64,000 nucleotides of DNA, taken from NCBI RefSeq assembly GCF_900104765.1, contig NZ_LT629737.1, forward strand, positions 2,728,001-2,792,000, read 5' to 3'. The first letter of the stretch is position 1; every line of letters starts with the position of its first letter. Shown here piece by piece: positions 26,112 to 34,338 of this stretch. Both the position numbers and the translations under genes were made by a program. Under the pieces are notes generated by a model. The model was not told the DNA's origin, did no database searches, and saw only the letters and a list, made by a program, of their open reading frames with translations. This DNA comes from Gillisia sp. Hel1_33_143 (lineage in GTDB: Bacteria; Bacteroidota; Bacteroidia; Flavobacteriales; Flavobacteriaceae).

Positions 26112-27206
26112 TTAATTATATTCACTAACCAACTTATTCCACTTAACAGTTTTAAGGGTACTTATCAATAAGGGATCTATAATCTTTACCAACTTAGATC
26201 CCTTAGGGAAAGTATAACTGTAATAATCTTTCTTTAAGTTTTTTTCAAGTATTTCTAACTTATCACCTAGGTTTCTTTTGGAAATTTCATAAGTCAAAAT
26301 TGGCTTATCATATACAAACACATTTGCTTTTTTGTATATCAATGCATCTATACCTTCTTTTTGATTAAAAACAACGTCATTCTGGATACCATAAAGCTCT
26401 AATAATTCCTGAGCACTAGAACTACCAACGGTAATTACATTAAATCTATCCAGATCATTTACTTCTGTGATCTCATTATTCATATTTTTCACGGTAAGTG
26501 AAGAAGCAATTCCTGCAGTTAAGCTCGAGATCATTATTATAGCTAGAAACATCCATATAAGTCCGATAATTCTTCCCCCTAAAGTTCTTGGCGATTTATC
26601 TCCATAACCAACAGTTGTCATAGTTACAGCACTCCACCAAAACCCCTCCATAATACCTTTAGTGCCATTACCAAATTCTTCTGCGTTATGTTTTCTTTCA
26701 AATAACCAGACTAAAAATCCGAAGAAAAAAATCACTCCCAGTAAGATTAAAATTGCTGAAATAAAATTCCAGCTTATTAAATTTTTCAGATAGTTCCAGA
26801 CCTCAGATTCTTTATGCTTTACAATTCCTGTATGAGAGATAAAATAGGGTTGTGAAAATTCTAACTTTTTCATCCTATTATCTGTAACTGTGATAGGATT
26901 TATGCTTAGATCTACCTCATTGCTTTCTACAGCTAAGAGCAAATCGCTTAAAGAGGAGTAATATTTATATCTGAAGTTAGCGTCTAGTTCTTTATTCACT
27001 AATTCCCAAGATGAAATGCTCAATCCGGAAAATTGATCTCCCGTTTTAATAATAAAAGGTGGAGCTTCGGTTAACCCTATAGTTAAAACCTTTGCTTCAT
27101 TGCTACTATCAGTTTGCGCGAAAATGGTAGCTAAATTAAATAGTAATATTAATATAATAAGAGAAGATCTAAAACTTCTTGGCATAATAGAATTATTGAT
27201 TATCAT
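26112..27206 (-). CDS. Glutamate receptor-like potassium channel (GluR0 type)
   Basis: A 364-residue protein combining a periplasmic substrate-binding domain with an ion channel. Order: signal peptide (to about residue 30), ligand lobe 1 (about 38-130, GLTEAPPFIIKTGDQFSGLS), membrane helix 1 (147-168), pore loop with the potassium selectivity filter TVGYGD at 198-203, membrane helix 2 (about 212-236) and ligand lobe 2 (about 250-360). This is the architecture of the bacterial ionotropic glutamate receptor GluR0, K+-selective and ligand-gated. The ligand is probably an amino acid. The start could be 27206 or the ATG at 27185, which better fits the signal peptide. The PAP2 gene is 23 bp upstream. 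Confidence 0.88.
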   Translation of the reverse strand: MIINNSIMPRSFRSSLIILILLFNLATIFAQTDSSNEAKVLTIGLTEAPPFIIKTGDQFSGLSISSWELVNKELDANFRYKYYSSLSDLLLAVESNEVDLSINPITVTDNRMKKLEFSQPYFISHTGIVKHKESEVWNYLKNLISWNFISAILILLGVIFFFGFLVWLFERKHNAEEFGNGTKGIMEGFWWSAVTMTTVGYGDKSPRTLGGRIIGLIWMFLAIIMISSLTAGIASSLTVKNMNNEITEVNDLDRFNVITVGSSSAQELLELYGIQNDVVFNQKEGIDALIYKKANVFVYDKPILTYEISKRNLGDKLEILEKNLKKDYYSYTFPKGSKLVKIIDPLLISTLKTVKWNKLVSEYN

Positions 27207-27229
27207 ATGAATTGCTTCAAATTCAAAGA

Positions 27230-27961
27230 TTATTTGACTTGCTCTTTTCGTCTAAAAAGATCTACGATATTAAAAACAGTGATACAGAAAACTACCCATA
27301 TAAAACCGGCTATATAACCACCTGCAATATCTGAAGGGTAATGAACTCCTAAATATATTCTACTAATACCTATTGCCACAATAAGAAAACCAAAGAGAAA
27401 TATTAGGCTATACTTAAGCCAGTTACTTTTGATAAGTACAAAGCTTAGATAGATCATAAATCCATAAAAAGCAATAGCGCTCATGGCATGCCCACTAGGA
27501 TAGCTAAGGGTTTGTACAGAAACGAGATGTAATGCATCTGGGCGAGCTCTATTAATTACTTGTTTAAGTGCGGAATTTGAAAGAGCGGCCATACCCAATA
27601 CAATAAGCATTTGTATAACGTAGCGCCAATTCTTAAATTTTAAATAGAAGAAAAGTGTAAATACAGCAGCTAAGATTAGGTAGCCATAGATATCTCCCAC
27701 ATTAGTGATAAACTGCATAAATTTATTTAGGCTTGGAGTTCTATATGAAATAACATAATTAGTAATAGCGCTGTCATAACCAATTATTACTTTACTGGTA
27801 AGCTCATCTGTTAATTCTATAAAAATGTTTATTCCTACTACAACTACAATCAGCAAAAAGAAGATTAGCAGAAAGTAAGGCCATTTACTATTCTTCTGAT
27901 TAAATTTCTTATAAATGAACTCTTGAGAGTTCATGATAAACTCATAAATATATTGTCTCAT
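27230..27961 (-). CDS. PAP2-superfamily membrane phosphatase
   Basis: A 243-residue membrane protein with about six hydrophobic helices. All three acid phosphatase motifs are present: KQVINRARPDAL (KxxxxxxRP), YPSGHAMSAIAF (PSGH) and SRIYLGVHYPSD (SRxxxxxHxxxD). Members dephosphorylate lipid phosphates such as undecaprenyl pyrophosphate or phosphatidate on the outer face of the inner membrane. The exact lipid is unknown. The channel gene follows 23 bp downstream, so the two may be co-transcribed. Confidence 0.9.
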   Translation of the reverse strand: MRQYIYEFIMNSQEFIYKKFNQKNSKWPYFLLIFFLLIVVVVGINIFIELTDELTSKVIIGYDSAITNYVISYRTPSLNKFMQFITNVGDIYGYLILAAVFTLFFYLKFKNWRYVIQMLIVLGMAALSNSALKQVINRARPDALHLVSVQTLSYPSGHAMSAIAFYGFMIYLSFVLIKSNWLKYSLIFLFGFLIVAIGISRIYLGVHYPSDIAGGYIAGFIWVVFCITVFNIVDLFRRKEQVK

Positions 27962-28001
27962 AAAACGAAATCTCTATTTCTTAATATTAAAAACCGCAAG
28001 C

Positions 28002-28484
28002 TTACTCATTAATTGAATCTTTAACTACTAAATAATGAATTAGCACTCTCTTCCTTCCCCAAATTCTGGCGGAATCTACGTTCTCACCCATATAAATATC
28101 TATCTTATTTCTCCATCTATGGTGCATTTTATCCTTAACAAAGTAGATCCCTTGCAAACCATCAATTCTTACCGGTGTATTATATGTCAATCCCTTTTTT
28201 ATTAGATCTCTAGATACTGCAATAGATCTTTTACCTGGTTTTAAAGTATCTCCAAAAGCTGTAATCAAAGGGTTTCCTACATTAGTAGTTTGATTTGGTA
28301 AGGAGTTATATGCACTAGCAGAAACAGAGACTTCCTTCCAATTCATGGCATCATGAATTACAGGATCCTTTTTCTTGCAACTTAGGCATAAGACACAAAC
28401 TACTCCAAGTAAAATAGCTTTATCAACCTGAAAAAATAACCGATATAGAGCTTTCATAGTAGTATTGACGATTTTACCTGACAT
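28002..28484 (-). CDS. 3D-domain lipoprotein
   Basis: A 160-residue protein with a lipoprotein signal (VVCVLCLSCKKKD; lipobox Cys about residue 36 from the ATG at 28484, or residue 27 from the ATG at 28457, the better signal length). The mature part carries a 3D domain: VSASAYNSLPNQT, then a GDTL segment, IAVSRDLIKKGL and KDKMHHRWRNKIDIYM, which gives the three Asp the domain is named for. 3D domains are related to MltA-type lytic transglycosylases, so a cell-wall role is possible. It is probably inserted in the outer membrane and periplasm-facing. Confidence 0.8.
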   Translation of the reverse strand: MSGKIVNTTMKALYRLFFQVDKAILLGVVCVLCLSCKKKDPVIHDAMNWKEVSVSASAYNSLPNQTTNVGNPLITAFGDTLKPGKRSIAVSRDLIKKGLTYNTPVRIDGLQGIYFVKDKMHHRWRNKIDIYMGENVDSARIWGRKRVLIHYLVVKDSINE

Positions 28485-28732
28485 ATTTTCCGACTCTTAT
28501 TTATATCTATTTCAAGATCAAATTATAAATGCAAAGTACGAAATTCCTTTGTCTAAAGGGGCTAACCGCTTTTTTATCTACTTAACTGCTTATATTGCAA
28601 AGATAAGAAGCGACAATTATTCAAAATTAAACTTTGGCTTGGTTTTAGCACCTTCTATAATAACTAAGTAAAAATTAAGATGTGACTTGCAAAATAATTT
28701 GCAGGAGCTATTTTTAAAATTGAAAATATATT

Positions 28733-29161
28733 ATGAGTCAAGTAAAAGCGAACGACACGGTAAAAGTACATTACACAGGAAAACTTGCAGATGGGCAGGT
28801 ATTTGATAGTTCTGAAGGAAAAGAGCCTATTGAATTTACCCTTGGACAAGGACAATTGATTCCTGGTTTCGAAAAAGGCCTTATCGATATGAAAGTGAAC
28901 GAGAAGAAAACTGTTACTATTCCGAAAGAAGAAGCTTATGGTGAGCCTCGTGAAGAATTGATCCAAGAAGTTCAAAAAGATCAATTACCAGAAGAGATTA
29001 AGCCAGAAGTTGGAATGGGATTAGTTTCTAAAACTCCAGACGGTAGAGAAATGAACTTACTTGTTGCTGAGGTAAAAGATGATACTATTGTCGTAGATGG
29101 TAATCACCCATTAGCAGGTAAAGATCTTGTTTTTGATCTTGAAGTTGTAGAGATCAAATAA
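28733..29161 (+). CDS. SlyD-like FKBP peptidyl-prolyl cis-trans isomerase
   Basis: A 142-residue cytoplasmic FKBP-type isomerase. The start KVHYTGKLADGQVFDSSEGK and FTLGQGQLIPGFEKGLIDMK are the FKBP core, and a roughly 60-residue insert-in-flap domain (YGEPREELIQEVQKDQLPEE) marks it as SlyD-like with chaperone activity. The His-rich metal-binding tail of E. coli SlyD is absent. Monocistronic, with a strong terminator. Confidence 0.92.
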   Translation: MSQVKANDTVKVHYTGKLADGQVFDSSEGKEPIEFTLGQGQLIPGFEKGLIDMKVNEKKTVTIPKEEAYGEPREELIQEVQKDQLPEEIKPEVGMGLVSKTPDGREMNLLVAEVKDDTIVVDGNHPLAGKDLVFDLEVVEIK

Positions 29162-29182
29162 TTTAAGAATATTAGATTATAG

Positions 29183-29215
29183 AATAACCCTGAGCTTTCG
29201 CTCGGGGTTATTTAT
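29183..29215. terminator. Bidirectional terminator
   Basis: A 13-bp stem with one G-U pair (29183-29195 with 29200-29212) and a 4-nt loop follows the SlyD-like gene. The T-rich tail serves the plus strand, and the hairpin also abuts the minus-strand amidohydrolase stop at 29212. Confidence 0.8.
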
Positions 29216-29895
29216 TTTAAGACATTTTGAATAGCGTTGAATATACTCTTAGCTATATAAGGATCTATCTTATTTTTACTACTGTATTTCTGATTTACTT
29301 CGATTTCAATTCCGATATAATTATCAGGAAACTTTGTTCTTAAATGTGTAGTAAAACCATCTGCTGTTCCTAAATATGGATAATTGAATTTTACCCTCAA
29401 ATTAGGACTTGTAGCAATTAATTCGGTTTTAAGATGCTCGCAAATTTTCTTTTCAATATAAATTGATGGATCATATAATAAACCCAGATCAGCATTTCTA
29501 ACTTCACCATTAAAGATAGGGGTGAAAGTATGAATTGACAGATGTAGCAAAGATTCTCCCCTACCTATTAATTCTGCTATATGATTTTCTACTACATTCC
29601 TATACGGTAAATAGAAATTCTTAATAATATCTTCTTTTTCTAAATTACTTAGACTTTGGGTGAATTCTGAAAATAGGTCAGGCTTTTCTATAGATCTATT
29701 AAGTTCTATTAACAATCTGCTAGTTGTACTAGCTATTGAAAAATCTGAAAGTTTTTGAAAGTATTCAAAAAGATCTAAGGCTCCAAGGTCATAACCTCTA
29801 TGACTATTTAAGACTTCTTCTGCTTTGCCAAATAAATCCACAAATTGCTCCGGAATCTCATTACCTCCGTGCTCGCAGGTTAAGATAAGTTTCAA
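29212..29895 (-). CDS. N-formylglutamate amidohydrolase-family protein
   Basis: A 227-residue protein of the FGase (zinc-dependent amidohydrolase) family. The start LILTCEHGGNEIPEQF holds the conserved EHGGN metal-binding motif, and LLHLSIHTFTPIFNGE supplies the second His block. FGase normally releases formate from N-formylglutamate in histidine breakdown, but no hut genes are here. Instead it overlaps the GCS2-like ligase by 4 bp (ATGA), so it more likely hydrolyses an amide linked to the ATP-grasp/GCS2 products. Confidence 0.85.
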   Translation of the reverse strand: MKLILTCEHGGNEIPEQFVDLFGKAEEVLNSHRGYDLGALDLFEYFQKLSDFSIASTTSRLLIELNRSIEKPDLFSEFTQSLSNLEKEDIIKNFYLPYRNVVENHIAELIGRGESLLHLSIHTFTPIFNGEVRNADLGLLYDPSIYIEKKICEHLKTELIATSPNLRVKFNYPYLGTADGFTTHLRTKFPDNYIGIEIEVNQKYSSKNKIDPYIAKSIFNAIQNVLK

Positions 29896-31112
29896 GGGAT
29901 GAAAAGTTCATTATTTTGTAAGCAATCTCCAAGTTCAGAATAAATTTCTTTTAAGTGATCTTCGGAAAAATCTTCATTCACAGCTTTTAAAATTCTACTA
30001 GATAAACTTCCATTTTTAAGTATAATTTCTATGGTAGCTTGATGTTTCGCTGAAATTTGATCTTTAACTCTTTCATAGATCTTCTTCCAAATATAGCCAG
30101 CATTGGAGGTTTCTTTAATATCGAAAATATCTAAATATTTAATATTATCAATTACCCCCTCTTCTGCATTTTTTACTGAAATATTAAAGATAGTTAACAG
30201 GTCTTCTTCATGCCATGATTTTTGATCTTTTAAAGTGATCCATTCTTCAGATACTAAAAGTTTTAAAGCTTCCACAATTAAAACAGCTATCGCAATGTCT
30301 GCCTTAGGGCATTCTTGAAGGTCTATAACTCTAATTTCTATCGCATTCCTATCAAATCTTGCTATTGCTCCTCTAGAATTTAAGAAGTGATGATCTAGAA
30401 TGTTTTCAGTATCAAAAGGTTTAATTGCCTTATTAATAGGCTCAAAAATCGTCTTAAAATAATCCTCTCTATTAAAAACTGCTTCCGGAATTAATCTTCC
30501 TGTCATCTCTGGGATCTCTTTTTGATTTGTTTTATAAACTTCCATTCGCATATCTCGAATACCTGAATATTGGCCCTCAAAAATTGGCGAACTAGCACTT
30601 AAAGCAGGAATTATTGGCATCAAGATCCTAATGGCAGCATGTAATTTTTCAAATTCACTATTATCATAGAAAGGTAAATTTATATGCATGCTCTGTACAT
30701 TGCTCCAGCCATGACCAGTACAATTAAATATTCTATTATATAGAGAATAGATATCACTGTAGTTATGCTGCCAAAGTTTCATCTCCTCTTTTGGCTGCAT
30801 TAAGGGGTGAGAAGCTGTAGGCCAAAGCACTGCATTCATGGGTTTTAAAAGCGTATTTATCTCTCCAATATTTTCAGCAAAATAAGTGTCTAAATTCTCA
30901 AGATCACTAGTAGGACCATTCGTCTTCAACTCAATAACGTGAGCTACCAATTCATTGCTCCATTCTATAGCACCGTTATCAATATCAGAAGTTAGACTTC
31001 CATTTTTGGCGGTGAGTAATTCATCTACTATAGGAGTAATTTTTAAGCTATCGCTATTAACGAGCATATATTCCAATTCAATCCCAAAAACTTCAAATAA
31101 GTGATAGCTCAT
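29892..31112 (-). CDS. GCS2-type glutamate-cysteine ligase-like carboxylate-amine ligase
   Basis: A 406-residue protein of the GCS2 (YbdK-like) family, which joins an amine to a carboxylate with ATP. The N-terminus FEVFGIELEYMLVN carries the metal-binding Glu residues, and the acid/His motif is in SNVQSMHINLPF. The later IARFDRNAIEIRVIDLQECP matches the conserved RxxxxEIRxxD block. Second gene of a three-gene unit: 1-bp gap after the ATP-grasp gene and a 4-bp overlap with the amidohydrolase. The real substrate is unknown; a simple glutathione role is possible but the operon argues for a different amide product. Confidence 0.82.
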   Translation of the reverse strand: MSYHLFEVFGIELEYMLVNSDSLKITPIVDELLTAKNGSLTSDIDNGAIEWSNELVAHVIELKTNGPTSDLENLDTYFAENIGEINTLLKPMNAVLWPTASHPLMQPKEEMKLWQHNYSDIYSLYNRIFNCTGHGWSNVQSMHINLPFYDNSEFEKLHAAIRILMPIIPALSASSPIFEGQYSGIRDMRMEVYKTNQKEIPEMTGRLIPEAVFNREDYFKTIFEPINKAIKPFDTENILDHHFLNSRGAIARFDRNAIEIRVIDLQECPKADIAIAVLIVEALKLLVSEEWITLKDQKSWHEEDLLTIFNISVKNAEEGVIDNIKYLDIFDIKETSNAGYIWKKIYERVKDQISAKHQATIEIILKNGSLSSRILKAVNEDFSEDHLKEIYSELGDCLQNNELFIP

Positions 31113-31113
31113 A

Positions 31114-32565
31114 TTATTTCTTTTCTATTCTGTTCTTTAATGCGGTAATAATATCAACATACACCTTATCCCCATAAAACCTATCTTCCACACCAAAATC
31201 TATGTTTGGATTATCATTGATCTCTATCACCAGCGGCTTTCCGTCTACTTCTTTTACATCTATACCATAAAGCCCCTTCCCCATTAATTTAGCCGACTTA
31301 AGCGCTGCCGATAAAATTTTCTTCGGAACTTCTTCTATTGGTAAACAATCTGCATTACCATCTTGATCATCTTTCTTTTCTGCATCCCAGTTATAGATCT
31401 GCCAATGTCCTTTAGCCATATAATATCTACAAGCAAAAATTGGCTGGTCATCGAGAATTCCAACCCTCCAGTCATATTCAGAAAATGTAAATTCCTGAGC
31501 AATAATGAGATCAGATTTTTTTAACATTGCTCCTACTAGTTCTTCAAACTCTTCAATAGTTTCAGCTTTTTTTACACCAAAGGAAAAAGTAGAGTCTGGA
31601 GATTTTAAAACGCAGGGTAGACCTATGTAAGGAATAACCTGGTCTATATTATTCTTGTGAACAATAAGAGTCTTAGGAGTTGGAATATTGGCATTGGTTA
31701 AAGCCTCTGCCATATAAACCTTATTACAGCATTTTAAAATAGCATCTGGATAATCTACAATAGCAATTCCTTCTTGCTGAGCTTTTCGCGCAAAAGCATA
31801 GGCTTCATTGTTAACCTCTGTACTTTGGCGTATTAATAATGCATCAAATGAGGAAAGTCTGGAAAGATCTTTAGGTAAAATTACTTCGACATAAAAATTC
31901 ATCTTTTCAGCAATTTCTACAAATTTCTTAATAGCTTTTTGATTGCTAGGTGGGGCAGGATCATTTGGCTGAACCAGAATAGCTAGGTCATAATCTGTGC
32001 TATGTGTTTTAGGAGTATCATATCGCTTCTTCGCAAAATATTCTTTTGCAAAAAACTTCATGCTTTCTTTATGATCTTCCGGTATTTCTGATTCTGAAAT
32101 TGCCTTTACGCTTTTTATATTCCATTTGGTGGTATAATTGAATTTTACCAGTAAGAAGGGAATCTGAAAATGCCTATGAAACATGGCACTAAGCTCTTTG
32201 TATTTTTGTGCTACATTTTGACCAAAATAGATACTTAGCGTAAATTCTTTAGACTTTAAGTTCTTCAAACTTGTTTGAATAAGATCATCAAAATCGTCTG
32301 AAACTATCTTTACTAATTTTGGCTCTCTTAAATCTACAATGTTCTTTACTGTAGGTATCGCCATATGCCCTCTAGCTTCCGCTAAAAGAGAAACATAATA
32401 ACCTTTAGATTGATACGAATAATCTTTGGACAGATTGAAAACCCTGGCATTCTTTAATCTTGAAAATTCGGGATTTGTTAAGTAATCTTGGGCGGAGATG
32501 ATCTTTATATTCTCTACAGAAATATCCCAATTTTCAGGTTGATTAACAACTATATATTTATTCAT
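31114..32565 (-). CDS. RimK-like ATP-grasp ligase with N-terminal RLAN-type domain
   Basis: A 483-residue protein. The N-terminal half (about residues 1-190) is an extra domain found on a subset of RimK relatives. The C-terminal half is an ATP-grasp fold: PCVLKSPDSTFSFGVKKAET, EYDWRVGILDDQPIFACRYY and VKEVDGKPLVIEINDNPNID hold the ATP and Mg-binding residues. RimK-type enzymes add glutamate or other amino acids to a carboxylate. It is first in the operon and follows a good promoter. Substrate is unknown; peptide tailoring and small-metabolite synthesis are both possible. Confidence 0.82.
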   Translation of the reverse strand: MNKYIVVNQPENWDISVENIKIISAQDYLTNPEFSRLKNARVFNLSKDYSYQSKGYYVSLLAEARGHMAIPTVKNIVDLREPKLVKIVSDDFDDLIQTSLKNLKSKEFTLSIYFGQNVAQKYKELSAMFHRHFQIPFLLVKFNYTTKWNIKSVKAISESEIPEDHKESMKFFAKEYFAKKRYDTPKTHSTDYDLAILVQPNDPAPPSNQKAIKKFVEIAEKMNFYVEVILPKDLSRLSSFDALLIRQSTEVNNEAYAFARKAQQEGIAIVDYPDAILKCCNKVYMAEALTNANIPTPKTLIVHKNNIDQVIPYIGLPCVLKSPDSTFSFGVKKAETIEEFEELVGAMLKKSDLIIAQEFTFSEYDWRVGILDDQPIFACRYYMAKGHWQIYNWDAEKKDDQDGNADCLPIEEVPKKILSAALKSAKLMGKGLYGIDVKEVDGKPLVIEINDNPNIDFGVEDRFYGDKVYVDIITALKNRIEKK

Positions 32566-32584
32566 TAGCCTTGCTAAATTTTAT

Positions 32585-32617
32585 CAAATGTAAATGATAA
32601 TTATGTACCATTTTAAA
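32585..32617 (-). promoter_or_regulatory. Promoter of the ATP-grasp/GCS2/FGase operon
   Basis: On the minus strand a perfect -7 element TACATTTG (32585-32592) follows TTTA by about 21 bp (one mismatch to TTTG). It lies 20 bp upstream of the ATP-grasp start. Confidence 0.55.
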
Positions 32618-32650
32618 GATTTTAATTCTCTTAACTTAGATTTATAATAT

Positions 32651-32679
32651 AAAAAAAGGCCTGCACACAGCAGACCTTT
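32651..32679 (-). terminator. Terminator of the Met/His-rich barrel gene
   Basis: A stem of AAAGGcCTGC (32655-32664) with GCAGaCCTTT (32670-32679), one central mismatch and a 5-nt loop. On the minus strand it runs into seven T's, so it ends the gene starting at 33734. Confidence 0.75.
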
Positions 32680-32702
32680 CTTCTATCTATTTTGAGAGCT
32701 AT

Positions 32703-33734
32703 TTAATGAAAAGAGTATTGTAATCCTAAGGTAATGGTTTCCTCTTTTTCTAGCTGAATTCCATTCACATCCTGATATACAGGAAATGCGTATTCCAATC
32801 CAAATCTCAAATTCTTAAAGCTACCCGTTGGAATATAAGTATTGATTCCAACTCCGGTAGTTATAGTTTTAGCGCCTGAATTCTTGGTATTTGCTGCCGG
32901 AATCATCATTGGATTTAAACTACTATTATTTCCAGAAATTTCATCGGTTATACTTCCTTCAACTCTTGCACTCATGCTCAGCCATGATGCAGCTTTGTAA
33001 GCCATCCAAGAATTCAATGTATAATTATTACCAAATCTATAATCTCTATCATTTTCTCCAAATCTTAGAGTACTTTTAAGTTGTGTTCCAAAAGATAGAT
33101 AATCAGATTGAGCTAAGTAATTAATAGCGATCAATCCATCTAAGGTACCGCTTCCTAATTGCATTGGATAAGGTAAAATTACCTGCATTTTATTAGACAT
33201 AGCAGTAACATCTTTTTCTTCTATGCTACCTGTTGGAATAGAAACTCCAAGTTGCGCATGAACTTGCTGGCGATTCTTATTTAAGAGTTGGTACAATCCG
33301 GAAATTTTAAGATCACTAAAGCCAGAAGAATTTTTGGTAAAATTCATCCCCATTTTAGTGTAAGCATCCATTTCCTTATCAAGAACGCTAGTCATCACCA
33401 TAAGTGTCAATTTATCGGTTGGAGCATACATCACTCCCAGCATATGCATTTGCATAGTCATCTTTTTAGGAGCCACCATATAGCTATTAAAAACTTCAGA
33501 GCTTTTGATATTATCTTGCCCATGTTGAAGTCCTTCCATATTCATATTCATAAATTTATAACCAAACATCCACTCTCCTTTATGGTGTGTATGATCTCCC
33601 ATTACAGAAATTGGAGCATGCCCGTCTGGTCTTGCAGATGTCCATTTTTGAGAATTGGTAGATGGATCTTCTTGCGCTATAGCAATATTTGTAGCTATTA
33701 CTAGAATAGCTAATACTTTTAATATATTCTTCAT
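32703..33734 (-). CDS. Met/His-rich outer-membrane beta-barrel (transporter-like)
   Basis: A 343-residue protein with a signal peptide ending at IAIAQ (about residue 21). The mature N-terminus is unusually rich in His and Met (SVMGDHTHHKGEWMFGYKFM, then MNMNMEGLQHGQD), like metal-handling proteins. The rest alternates hydrophobic residues as in an outer-membrane barrel and ends with aromatic QYSFH, the usual C-terminal strand signature. By overall pattern it resembles the phenol-degradation MetA/transporter barrel family. A copper link is suggested by the Met/His content and by the adjacent gene, but is not proven. Confidence 0.65.
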   Translation of the reverse strand: MKNILKVLAILVIATNIAIAQEDPSTNSQKWTSARPDGHAPISVMGDHTHHKGEWMFGYKFMNMNMEGLQHGQDNIKSSEVFNSYMVAPKKMTMQMHMLGVMYAPTDKLTLMVMTSVLDKEMDAYTKMGMNFTKNSSGFSDLKISGLYQLLNKNRQQVHAQLGVSIPTGSIEEKDVTAMSNKMQVILPYPMQLGSGTLDGLIAINYLAQSDYLSFGTQLKSTLRFGENDRDYRFGNNYTLNSWMAYKAASWLSMSARVEGSITDEISGNNSSLNPMMIPAANTKNSGAKTITTGVGINTYIPTGSFKNLRFGLEYAFPVYQDVNGIQLEKEETITLGLQYSFH

Positions 33735-33805
33735 TTTAAGGTATACGTGTTGTGAGCTCGATGCTATTTCGAACTCTATTAATTTTAATTTAAGATGATT
33801 AGAAA

Positions 33806-34189
33806 TTAAAATGAAGCGTTGGGCGGATGCTCAAAAGCATTAATCACAGTATACTTGTGGAGATTTAGATCACCCCAATTATCAAGTTTAAAAAAGAGCG
33901 CTGTTGCTTCTAAATTAGGATAAGAAACATTTTCAAAAAATGCAGGAATAAAGGTTTTACTTAGAGCTATTCCTTTATTATCTTTTGAAGTAGGATTGTC
34001 TAATTTATTTAATTGAGAATTCAGAAAACACTTCCCATCACAATGCATTTCTGGTTTGGCTTTATTCACACAATACTTCTCTATTACATAATCTATATTA
34101 AGCTCGTAATAGGCAACATTTGTTACTTCATAAACAGGCCTAAAAAGGAAAGATGATAATAATAGTATAGCGTAAAAAAGTTTCAACAA
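33806..34189 (-). CDS. Secreted or membrane-anchored protein with HCDGKCFL motif
   Basis: A 127-residue protein with one N-terminal hydrophobic segment (LFYAILLLSSFLF) and a conserved Cys/His cluster EKYCVNKAKPEMHCDGKCFL at about residues 37-56. Three Cys and one His in 15 residues look like a metal or redox site. Small proteins with this motif are recurrent in Bacteroidota next to metal genes; I do not know a characterised member. It is upstream of the Met/His-rich barrel gene on the same strand (71-bp gap), possibly the same transcript. Confidence 0.6.
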   Translation of the reverse strand: MLKLFYAILLLSSFLFRPVYEVTNVAYYELNIDYVIEKYCVNKAKPEMHCDGKCFLNSQLNKLDNPTSKDNKGIALSKTFIPAFFENVSYPNLEATALFFKLDNWGDLNLHKYTVINAFEHPPNASF

Positions 34190-34338
34190 TCAAATATTAG
34201 GGATTACCAAGATATTCTATAAATAGGATATGAATGTAACACTAGTAACATTTAGCGCTAATTTTAGCTCATAAAACTTATAAGTGAAATCGCATTTAAA
34301 TGCTTAAATTAACACTTTATAAACCAATTCAATTACAT

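Noticed and set aside
28465-28671. 68-codon plus-strand ORF between the 3D lipoprotein and the SlyD-like gene
   Set aside because: No recognisable domain, no initiation signals, and overlaps the start of the divergent lipoprotein gene; likely chance in AT-rich DNA.
33288-33704. 138-codon plus-strand ORF opposite the Met/His-rich barrel gene
   Set aside because: Antisense to a protein rich in His and Met; the His-rich translation is the mirror of its codons and has no independent support.
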